DNA from: SAR86 cluster bacterium | GTDB lineage: Bacteria > Pseudomonadota > Gammaproteobacteria > Pseudomonadales > Pseudohongiellaceae | Length of the DNA stretch: 44,730 nt | Direction: 5' to 3' | NCBI GenBank assembly: GCA_002746215.1 | Contig: NVWI01000002.1 | Location: 458,291 to 503,020 of the forward strand | In this document: piece by piece, positions 34,020-41,219 of the stretch | How positions within the stretch are numbered: the stretch's first letter is position 1 | How the letters are laid out: each line of letters begins with the position of its first letter | Notes under the pieces: generated by a model | What the model saw: the letters and a program-made list of their open reading frames with translations, nothing else | Database searches by the model: none | Told to the model about the DNA's origin: nothing | Made by a program: the position numbers and the translations under genes

Positions 34020-35015
34020 TTAGAGCTCAAGTAATTTTCCGTATTTACGCAAATAGCCTCTTAACTGATCATAACTTAAACCCAGTAAATCAGCTGTTTT
34101 GCGTTGATTGAACTGGCATTGTTGTAAGGCATCCTGAATCATGGCCACTTCAAAATCCTGTACTTGTTCTTTCAGGTTTTTTTCGCCTGCTTTGGGCAAA
34201 TTTTGTTTTTTAGCATTTTTACTCTTTGGACGATAAGGCGATTCAAAAGGGTCAAACACAATATCCTTAATTGGCTGTTCAGGATCTTCATTCTGATAAA
34301 TAGCACGCTCAATAACATTCTTTAACTCACGAATATTCCCCGGCCATTGATATTCCAATAATTCTTTTGCTGCACTTTTACTAAAACCTGGGAAAAACTC
34401 CCGATTCAGCTCCTTGACCATGTTAATGGCAAAATGCTGAGCCAGCACCGGGATATCTTCAAGGCGCTCTCGCAAAGGCGGCAAAGTAATCACATCAAAA
34501 GCCAATCTATCCAATAAGTCTTCGCGAAATTTTCCTTCCTCGGCTAACTGCGGCAAATCAACATTGGTCGCCGCTACAAGGCGCACATCAATCTCAATTG
34601 ACTTATTGCCCCCCAGCCTTTCCAGTTCACCATATTCAGTTATACGTAAAATCCTTTCCTGTACAGCCATTGACGTTGTTGCGAGTTCATCCAAAAACAA
34701 TGTGCCCTGATCGGCCCGTTCAAAACAGCCCTTTTGCTGTTTGCTGGCTCCGGTAAAGGCACCGGCCTCATGCCCAAATAATTGCGACTCAAGTAAGGCT
34801 TCATTAAAGGAGGCGCAATTAATTTTCAAAAAAGGATGCCCCCATCGTTCCGACAGATAGTGCATGCGCGCAGCAACTAGCTCCTTGCCGGTACCGCGCT
34901 CACCGATGATCAAAACTGGCTTGTTCAAGGGAGCAAGACGCGACAAATGCTCCTGCATTTGTAGGAAGCTGGATGATTCTCCAATCATGCGTTCAGCTAA
35001 TGCTGCTCTATCCAT
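34020..35015 (-). CDS. pspF: Phage shock protein operon activator PspF
   Basis: PspF is a sigma-54 enhancer-binding protein that activates psp genes unless held by PspA. The 331-residue protein has no N-terminal receiver domain, as expected. It starts directly with the AAA+ core: Walker A GERGTGKE (38-45), the GAFTGA loop that contacts sigma-54, and Walker B TLFLDE. The C-terminus carries a Fis-type helix-turn-helix, NQRKTADLLGLSYDQLRGYL. It is divergent from the psp operon, as in Escherichia coli. Confidence 0.96.
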   Translation of the reverse strand: MDRAALAERMIGESSSFLQMQEHLSRLAPLNKPVLIIGERGTGKELVAARMHYLSERWGHPFLKINCASFNEALLESQLFGHEAGAFTGASKQQKGCFERADQGTLFLDELATTSMAVQERILRITEYGELERLGGNKSIEIDVRLVAATNVDLPQLAEEGKFREDLLDRLAFDVITLPPLRERLEDIPVLAQHFAINMVKELNREFFPGFSKSAAKELLEYQWPGNIRELKNVIERAIYQNEDPEQPIKDIVFDPFESPYRPKSKNAKKQNLPKAGEKNLKEQVQDFEVAMIQDALQQCQFNQRKTADLLGLSYDQLRGYLRKYGKLLEL

Positions 35016-35143
35016 CGTTTGCTCCTTGTAAATTCCTGGTGAAAATTACCATATATTGGTTTTCCACCCAATCAATAAGACTTTCAATCTTAAGGTATTT
35101 TATTTTATTCATATATATCAAAGCATTAGTAACTTTAAAAAAG

Positions 35144-35160
35144 TTGGCACACTCCCTGCA
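35144..35160 (+). promoter_or_regulatory. Sigma-54 promoter of the psp operon
   Basis: TTGGCACACTCCCTGCA shows the -24 GG (35146-35147) and -12 GC (35158-35159) with the required 10 bp between them. Transcription would begin near 35171, about 55 bp before the lipoprotein gene. The 128 bp between it and pspF would hold PspF and IHF sites. Confidence 0.85.
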
Positions 35161-35224
35161 ATACCAATTATTAGTAAGATTAAATTACATTTTTCACCAA
35201 TTTATGATGAAAAGGATAGGAAAG

Positions 35225-35440
35225 ATGAAACATAGAACGCTTAAATTCACGGCTCCTTTATTGGCAGTTCTACTCCTACAAAGCTGTATTTATGTAGACA
35301 GAGAAGGTTCTAATCCTCGTAGCATTACCCGAGGCACTACGATCGGAGAAGAATTGGAAGATTTAAGCGACGCTTATGAAGACGGTTTATTAAGCCAGCA
35401 GGAATACGATCGACTTCGCAACCGCATTCTTAATAATTAA
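35225..35440 (+). CDS. Small lipoprotein at the head of the psp operon
   Basis: This 71-residue lipoprotein has a signal peptide ending in the lipobox LLLQSC (C21), so it is anchored in the inner or outer membrane. After an acidic, flexible stretch it ends in a short helical SHOCT-like motif, DAYEDGLLSQQEYDRLRNRI. The start is the ATG preceded by AGGATAGG. It is the first gene after the sigma-54 promoter and sits 40 bp before pspA. The classical psp operon has no such gene, so a role as an envelope-side sensor or partner of PspA/B/C is a new inference. Confidence 0.8.
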   Translation: MKHRTLKFTAPLLAVLLLQSCIYVDREGSNPRSITRGTTIGEELEDLSDAYEDGLLSQQEYDRLRNRILNN

Positions 35441-35480
35441 GACTTGGTGTATAGAGGAAAAAACATAAAGGAGAGAGACA

Positions 35481-36155
35481 ATGGGTATATTTTCAAGATT
35501 ATCAGATATCGTAAATTCAAATATTAATGCCATGCTGGATAAGGCTGAAGATCCAGAAAGAATGATTCGCATGGTAATTCAGGAAATGGAAGAAACCCTG
35601 GTTGAAGTGCGCAGTACAACTGCACGTATTATTGCCGATAAAAAGGAATTGGTTCGCCGCAATAAACGCATGGAAAAACAGGCTGAAGACTGGGAAAGCA
35701 AAGCTGAACTGGCCATCAATAAAGGCCGGGAAGATTTAGCTAAAGCTGCCCTCTTAGAAAAAACGGCAGTTAATGAAATGATTAGTTTTCTGCATGAAGA
35801 CATGGACAAGCTCGATTCAGCACTGGATCAACTCAGTTTGGAAATAGAGCAATTACAATCTAAACTCAATGAAGCTCGAGCACGGCAAAAAACTATTTTA
35901 ATGCGACATGATGCAACTTCCTCACGGCGTACAGTTAATGCTAAGCTTTATGATGGCTCCGTAGATAAAGCAATCAATAAGTTCGAACATTACGAACGTA
36001 AAATTGAGCATATGGAAAGCGAAATCGAAGCCTATGAAATATCTGGGAAAAACATTGAAGCCGAATTTGCTGCCCTGGAGAGGGAAGGTAAAATCGATGA
36101 AGAGCTGGCAAACTTAAAAGCAAGAATTGAAAAGAAGAGTTCTCAAAATAAATAA
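35481..36155 (+). CDS. pspA: Phage shock protein A (PspA)
   Basis: PspA, an ESCRT-III-like membrane-repair protein, coats damaged inner membrane and represses PspF. The 224-residue protein is almost wholly coiled coil, as expected. The amphipathic N-terminal helix MGIFSRLSDIVNSNINAMLD and the family's DPERMIRMVIQEMEETLVEVR are clear. The ribosome-binding site AAGGAGAG is strong. It sits between the lipoprotein gene and pspB, under the sigma-54 promoter. Confidence 0.97.
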   Translation: MGIFSRLSDIVNSNINAMLDKAEDPERMIRMVIQEMEETLVEVRSTTARIIADKKELVRRNKRMEKQAEDWESKAELAINKGREDLAKAALLEKTAVNEMISFLHEDMDKLDSALDQLSLEIEQLQSKLNEARARQKTILMRHDATSSRRTVNAKLYDGSVDKAINKFEHYERKIEHMESEIEAYEISGKNIEAEFAALEREGKIDEELANLKARIEKKSSQNK

Positions 36156-36184
36156 GCCTCTTCGGTGATAAGAAGGAAAAAACT

Positions 36185-36430
36185 ATGGAAGTCCTTGGAT
36201 TATTAATACCACTTTCAGCTATTACAATGCCGATCTGGATCATTTGGATCGTGCTGCATTACAAATCAAAAAATAAAGAGTTTCGTAGTTTGAATGCTGA
36301 TGAAAGTGACCAATTGGACGATCTAAATTCTCTGGCTGAAAAAATGGCTGAGCGTATAAAAACGCTGGAAACAATACTCGATGCTGAAAGCCCTGAATGG
36401 AGAGATAACGATGCAAAAAGACAGACCTAA
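36185..36430 (+). CDS. pspB: Phage shock protein B (PspB)
   Basis: PspB is a small inner-membrane protein that, with PspC, senses envelope stress and releases PspF from PspA. The 81-residue protein has an N-terminal membrane helix (about 4-24, LLIPLSAITMPIWIIWIVLHY) and a soluble coiled-coil tail (DDLNSLAEKMAERIKTLETIL). It overlaps the pspC start by 20 bp, implying coupled translation. Confidence 0.93.
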   Translation: MEVLGLLIPLSAITMPIWIIWIVLHYKSKNKEFRSLNADESDQLDDLNSLAEKMAERIKTLETILDAESPEWRDNDAKRQT

Positions 36431-37061
36431 ACTTTGCCTTAACGAAAAAGAAGGTAAAATTCTCGGTGTCTGTGCAGGCATTGCAGAGTTCGTAGGCGTT
36501 GAAGTCTGGATGATCCGGTTGGGTTTTATTGCCAGTGTCATTTTTGGTGGCTGGTTTATGATTCCAATTTATTTTATTGCCTGGTTTTTCATGGATAACA
36601 GTCAGACAACCCGACTGAGCGAAAACATAAAAAAATTCAAACCAAATGCCACCATTAATCACTTTCGCAATGTCGACTATAAAAAGAAATTATATAAAAA
36701 CACCAAAGATAAAAAAGTTTTAGGCGTCTGTGCTGGCCTTGCCGATTATCTGGAAATTGATGTAACTATTGTCCGTATTATTACAGTATTGGCCATGCTA
36801 ATACCCGGCTCTGTTGTCTTTATCGCCTATTTCATTGCCTACTTTATTCTGAATGAAAAACCCAAGCCCAGTTATAGCCGAAAAAATCCAGAGTATTCAA
36901 GAATAAAAGAAACGTTAGATGAAACCAGTAATTCCTCACGCACGACTTTCAAAAACTGCTCCCACAAATATGCAGCCCTGCATGACAGACTTGCCCGCCT
37001 GGAAGCTTATGTGACGTCAAGCAAATTTAAACTTAATCGAGAATTTAAAAATATAGATTAA
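36411..37061 (+). CDS. pspC: Phage shock protein C with two PspC domains
   Basis: PspC partners PspB in sensing. From the ATG at 36411 the protein is 216 residues and contains two PspC domains: [20 protein letters not shown] (from about 15) with its membrane segment to residue 62, and [20 protein letters not shown] (from about 101) with its segment to 148. The C-terminus [20 protein letters not shown] is the usual PspC tail. A doubled domain is longer than the ~120-residue E. coli protein. The frame extends to 36381, but the first domain fits this start. Confidence 0.93.
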   Translation: MQKDRPKLCLNEKEGKILGVCAGIAEFVGVEVWMIRLGFIASVIFGGWFMIPIYFIAWFFMDNSQTTRLSENIKKFKPNATINHFRNVDYKKKLYKNTKDKKVLGVCAGLADYLEIDVTIVRIITVLAMLIPGSVVFIAYFIAYFILNEKPKPSYSRKNPEYSRIKETLDETSNSSRTTFKNCSHKYAALHDRLARLEAYVTSSKFKLNREFKNID

Positions 37062-37132
37062 CGTTTGCATTGTGCAATCCAAACCCCTTAGTATTTCTTT
37101 TGTTGTTTAGAACTAACATAAAGGAAATATTA

Positions 37133-38236
37133 ATGAAAACACGCGCAGCAGTGGCTTTTGAAGCTGGCAAACCCCTGGAAATTTGTGAAGTCGATCTAGA
37201 AGGCCCTAAGGCCGGTGAAGTTTTAATCGAACTCAAAGCTACGGGTATTTGCCATACCGATGAATTCACCTTAAGTGGTGCGGACCCTGAAGGCGCTTTC
37301 CCCGCCATTCTTGGTCATGAAGGTTGCGGTGTTGTGGTTGAAATTGGCCCGGGAGTCACTTCAGTCAAACCAGGTGATACCGTCATCCCTCTCTATACAG
37401 CTGAATGCCGCGAATGTGATTATTGCCTGCACCCTAAAACCAATTTATGCCAGGCTGTGCGGGCGACTCAGGGACAAGGCTTAATGCCTGATGGTACTAG
37501 CCGCTTTTCTCTGGATGGCAAACCCATCCTGCATTACATGGGCTGCTCGACCTTTTCTAATTACACAGTGCTACCAGAGATTTCAGTGGCCAAGATCAGA
37601 TCTGATGTGCCCTATGATAAAGCCTGTTATATCGGTTGTGGTGTAACGACAGGCGTTGGGGTAGTTGTTTTCCAGGCCAAGGTGGAATTTGGATCGACCG
37701 CTGTAGTATTTGGCCTAGGCGGCATTGGACTAAATGTAATCCAGGGCTTAAAAATGGCTGGTGCCAGTAAAATTATTGGCGTCGATTTAAACCCTGAACG
37801 TGAAGCACTCGGTAAGAAATTCGGCATGACGGATTTTATTAACCCAAAAAATGTCGAGAATGTTGTCGATCATATTGTGCAGATGACCGGCGGTGCAGAT
37901 TACAGCTTTGAGTGTATTGGCAATGTTGATGTGATGCGTCAAGCCTTGGAGTGCACGCACAAAGGTTGGGGTGAATCTTATATTATTGGTGTCGCCGGCG
38001 CCGGAAAAGAAATTTCTACCCGCCCTTTCCAACTGGTTACCGGACGCTCCTGGCATGGCACAGCTTTTGGTGGTGCCAGAGGCCGCACCGATGTACCAAA
38101 AATCGTAGACTGGTATATGGATAAAAAAATTAATATTGATGATTTAATTACCCACACCATGCCCCTGGAAGATATCAATAAAGCCTTTGATTTGATGCAT
38201 TCGGGTGAAAGTATTCGCTCTGTGGTGATTTATTAA
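37133..38236 (+). CDS. frmA: S-(hydroxymethyl)glutathione dehydrogenase / class III alcohol dehydrogenase
   Basis: This enzyme oxidises S-hydroxymethylglutathione, formed from formaldehyde and glutathione, to S-formylglutathione with NAD. The protein is about 367 residues from this ATG (AAAGGAAA lies just upstream). It has catalytic-zinc motif GICHTDEF and GHEGCGVV, the structural-zinc cysteines [15 protein letters not shown], and the NAD motif [14 protein letters not shown]. No regulator such as frmR is adjacent. The partner hydrolase follows, separated by REPIN-like copy 3. Confidence 0.96.
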   Translation: MKTRAAVAFEAGKPLEICEVDLEGPKAGEVLIELKATGICHTDEFTLSGADPEGAFPAILGHEGCGVVVEIGPGVTSVKPGDTVIPLYTAECRECDYCLHPKTNLCQAVRATQGQGLMPDGTSRFSLDGKPILHYMGCSTFSNYTVLPEISVAKIRSDVPYDKACYIGCGVTTGVGVVVFQAKVEFGSTAVVFGLGGIGLNVIQGLKMAGASKIIGVDLNPEREALGKKFGMTDFINPKNVENVVDHIVQMTGGADYSFECIGNVDVMRQALECTHKGWGESYIIGVAGAGKEISTRPFQLVTGRSWHGTAFGGARGRTDVPKIVDWYMDKKINIDDLITHTMPLEDINKAFDLMHSGESIRSVVIY

Positions 38237-38248
38237 TGTTGCGCAAAA

Positions 38249-38342
38249 GGTGTCAGAGTAAATCTGCAAAATGAAACTGGCACATGATATTCCCTTAAGC
38301 TAATAAATAAACATCCGCTTAATTAAGTTTTACTCTGACACC
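38249..38342. repeat. REPIN-like element, copy 3
   Basis: A 94-bp element bounded by GGTGTCAGAGTAAA (from 38249) and TTTTACTCTGACACC (ending 38342), between frmA and the S-formylglutathione hydrolase gene. Unlike copies 1 and 2, no tandem duplication flanks it. Its place between two genes of one pathway may affect their joint message. Confidence 0.8.
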
Positions 38343-38395
38343 TTGTAATCAGTGCAGAATACATAACAACATTAAGCAATAGAAAAAGAAAAAAT

Positions 38396-39241
38396 ATGAA
38401 AACAAATCAAATTAGCGTTAATAAAAGTTTCGGCGGCAAGCAGCTTAAATATTCACATCAATCCGATGTGCTCAGTTGTGAGATGACTTTTTCCATTTAT
38501 CTCCCTCCGCAAGCAGAGCAACAATCTGTTCCCCTCATCTATTGGCTCTCGGGCTTAACCTGTACTGATGATAACTTCTTCCAAAAAGCTGGTGCCCAGC
38601 GTTATGCTGCCAATGCTGGTGTCGCCATCATCTGCCCGGATACCAGCCCACGTGGCGAAGACGTGCCGGATGATCCTGAAGCAGCTTATGATTTTGGTTT
38701 AGGAGCAGGTTTTTACGTGAATGCAACCCAGAAGCCCTGGGCAAAGCATTATCAAATGTACAGCTACATTACCAAAGAACTACCGGCCTTACTGGCGGCG
38801 AGTGATTTACCTGTACAAACGGACAATGCTTCAATCATGGGGCATTCCATGGGCGGACATGGGGCTTTAACCATCGCGCTGAAAAATCCTGGCAAATATA
38901 AAGCTGTATCTGCTTTCGCCCCCATCTGTTCACCCTTAAATTGCCCCTGGGGAGAAAAGGCTCTGAGCAACTATATTGGAACTAACAAAGATGACTGGGC
39001 CGACTATGATAGTTGCGCCTTAATTGCCAAGGCTCAGGAAAAACTGCCTATATTGATTGATCAAGGTGATGCCGATGATTTCCTAACAGAGCAACTCAAA
39101 CCCGAACTATTGCAAGCCGCTTGCGATAAAGCCGAGCATCCCTTAACGCTGCGCATGCAACCTGGCTATGATCATTCTTATTTCTTTATTGCCAGTTTTA
39201 TTGGCGAGCATATTAAATATCATGCCCAGTTTTTAAATTAA
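38396..39241 (+). CDS. fghA: S-formylglutathione hydrolase
   Basis: This 281-residue esterase hydrolyses S-formylglutathione to formate and glutathione, the step after FrmA. It is an alpha/beta hydrolase of the esterase D family with nucleophile S151 in GHSMGGHG and H260 in GYDHSYFF. The segment YWLSGLTCTDDNFFQKAGAQ is typical of the family. It is about 160 bp downstream of frmA in the same direction. Its 3' end overlaps that of the convergent HupE/UreJ gene by 9 bp. Confidence 0.95.
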   Translation: MKTNQISVNKSFGGKQLKYSHQSDVLSCEMTFSIYLPPQAEQQSVPLIYWLSGLTCTDDNFFQKAGAQRYAANAGVAIICPDTSPRGEDVPDDPEAAYDFGLGAGFYVNATQKPWAKHYQMYSYITKELPALLAASDLPVQTDNASIMGHSMGGHGALTIALKNPGKYKAVSAFAPICSPLNCPWGEKALSNYIGTNKDDWADYDSCALIAKAQEKLPILIDQGDADDFLTEQLKPELLQAACDKAEHPLTLRMQPGYDHSYFFIASFIGEHIKYHAQFLN

Positions 39242-40228
39242 AAAACTAGCACTGCGCTCAATAACCCAATAAGCAGATGGAACACCAATGACATAAGCAA
39301 TCAGCAATTCCAGGTTCAAGGAGGAACCGCTTTGATTGAATTCTTTTAATTTAACCCGCAAATAAATTTCTTTAAAAATTAAATACACAACAACGACTGC
39401 TGCAATAAATGCGAGCTGCCCAAGTTCCACACCGACATTAAAAAATAACAGCGACAATAAAATCTGATTCGCGACAACACCGACATCGCCAAGTGCGCTG
39501 GCGAAGCCCAGGCCATGCAAAAGCCCAAAGCCAAATGACACCACGACTGGCGCGCGGTAAGTCCATGAACCGGTTTTTTTAATCGCTATTTCATGTGCCA
39601 AAAATAAAATTGATAAGGCAATCACGGCTTCTACCGGTGCTATCGGAATATTGACCCAACCCAGGGTAGATAAAAATAACGAGATAGAATGCGCTAATGT
39701 AAATCCTGTGACTGTTAACAAGATTCTTTTTGCTGTGCCCGAAATTACCAATAAGCCGAGCACAAAAAGCAGATGGTCTAAGCCTGCCAAAATATGTTCA
39801 AAGCCCAGAATTGTGTAGTCTTCAATAATACCCAGTGCCGTGGGTGGGCCTTCCACTTCCCAACTGGTTTCAGATGGCGTCAGCATCATATTGCGTGAAC
39901 TTCCATCTAAAAAAATTATCGTGAAATATGACGCTAATGAGGGATTGTTTTGTGGGTATTCTATTGAAAACTCCTTGCCATCAAGTCCATCTGCACACAA
40001 CCAGACATTACCGCCCCCCTGAGCGCTTTGGTTGTCACAGTCTTCTGGCCATAACAGCGATGGATAATTATTAGCAGCCAGTACCGGCGGCGCCCGTAAA
40101 ACAGAAAAATAGACATCAGGCGCCTGTTCGGTAAGATTAATCACAACTGGGCGCGCATCATGAGCAAAACTTATTTGAACGCTGCAACAAAAAAAGCATA
40201 CGGTCAAAATTTTAAAAAACAGGCGCAT
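39233..40228 (-). CDS. HupE/UreJ family membrane protein
   Basis: This 331-residue protein has a signal peptide (MRLFFKILTVCFFCCSVQISFAHDA), an extracytoplasmic domain to about residue 135, and a C-terminal HupE/UreJ-type membrane domain. The latter is marked by FEHILAGLDHLLFVLGLLVI, LAHSISLF, and GFGLLHGLGFA, with His and Asp residues that could bind a metal. HupE/UreJ proteins are linked to nickel or cobalt uptake; the metal here is unknown. It starts directly after the stop of the PPIase gene, so the pair is one operon. Confidence 0.85.
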   Translation of the reverse strand: MRLFFKILTVCFFCCSVQISFAHDARPVVINLTEQAPDVYFSVLRAPPVLAANNYPSLLWPEDCDNQSAQGGGNVWLCADGLDGKEFSIEYPQNNPSLASYFTIIFLDGSSRNMMLTPSETSWEVEGPPTALGIIEDYTILGFEHILAGLDHLLFVLGLLVISGTAKRILLTVTGFTLAHSISLFLSTLGWVNIPIAPVEAVIALSILFLAHEIAIKKTGSWTYRAPVVVSFGFGLLHGLGFASALGDVGVVANQILLSLLFFNVGVELGQLAFIAAVVVVYLIFKEIYLRVKLKEFNQSGSSLNLELLIAYVIGVPSAYWVIERSASFLI

Positions 40229-41110
40229 CTATAATTCACCTACTTCAAGCTGATATTTTTCAACCAGATTGGTTTCAGCTTCACGCCGCAACAGGTACTG
40301 ACTGTCAATATAATAATCTTCTACTACTCGGTCGCGAATCGTTTCCAGGATTGGAACTTCGGCAGGAAAGCGATTACTTAACATGAGCACATGAAAACCC
40401 AAAGGCGACTCTACAGGCCCTTGCCAAACACCATCTTGCACATCGATGGAATCAAGCCAGTTGGCAAATTCATCATCGAAATTGTTGCGAATGAAATCCC
40501 GCGAGCGTCTCACATAATTTTGCAGGTAAGGAAAAGTATCACCGTAGTCGGCGGTGCCAAAAAAATCGACATTGTTTACACTTAATTCTTCTAACAAGCC
40601 CTCAGCTCTAGCTCTACCCTCATCGCTGTGCTCCCGATCATTGACGAAAACATGGGTGAAAGAATAAGAGGCTGGACGACGGTATATCGCAACATTATCT
40701 GCGTAATAGCGTTCAATATCCTGCTCGGTCGCTTGAGGTACGCTTGCCACAGTCCCTTGTAGCAAAAACACTAGCTTTTCAACCATGCGTTGTTTGATAT
40801 TGTAATCACCCTCATCCATACCCATTGCCAGCGCTTCCCGATAAAGCGCTTCTTCACGGTAATAGCCTTCAATCAACAAGCCGCGCTGGCTTTCATCCAT
40901 GCTATCCAGTTGTTGGGAAAAGAACTCTTCATTAAAAGCATTTGCCTGGTATTGCATGTAACTCAATAAGGTAGCGCGATCGACTGTGATGATGCTTTCA
41001 TCCACCGCTTCATCACTTGTATCATTGAAGCTAAAGAATAAAAATAACAAGACACCTATTACGACAAAATGTAATAGCGGCTGTTTTAATGTAGTCTGGA
41101 TAGCTGTCAT
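40229..41110 (-). CDS. Membrane-anchored peptidylprolyl isomerase (parvulin type)
   Basis: This 293-residue protein has an N-terminal membrane anchor (about 10-26), a SurA/PpiC-like helical chaperone region, and a parvulin-type domain around residues 140-265 (YSFTHVFVND...LGFHVLMLSNR). It would assist folding of exported proteins. It is immediately followed by the HupE/UreJ gene with no gap, suggesting that it helps fold or insert that partner or related metal proteins, which is inference. Confidence 0.82.
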   Translation of the reverse strand: MTAIQTTLKQPLLHFVVIGVLLFLFFSFNDTSDEAVDESIITVDRATLLSYMQYQANAFNEEFFSQQLDSMDESQRGLLIEGYYREEALYREALAMGMDEGDYNIKQRMVEKLVFLLQGTVASVPQATEQDIERYYADNVAIYRRPASYSFTHVFVNDREHSDEGRARAEGLLEELSVNNVDFFGTADYGDTFPYLQNYVRRSRDFIRNNFDDEFANWLDSIDVQDGVWQGPVESPLGFHVLMLSNRFPAEVPILETIRDRVVEDYYIDSQYLLRREAETNLVEKYQLEVGEL

Positions 41111-41219
41111 GGCTTTTTCCTAAAAAAATATCTAGCAGGTTGCTAGAGCATTATAGGGAATTTATTTTTATAATCGTAATGTAACTTACAACACTCTTAC
41201 AGACAGACTCTAACTTTCA

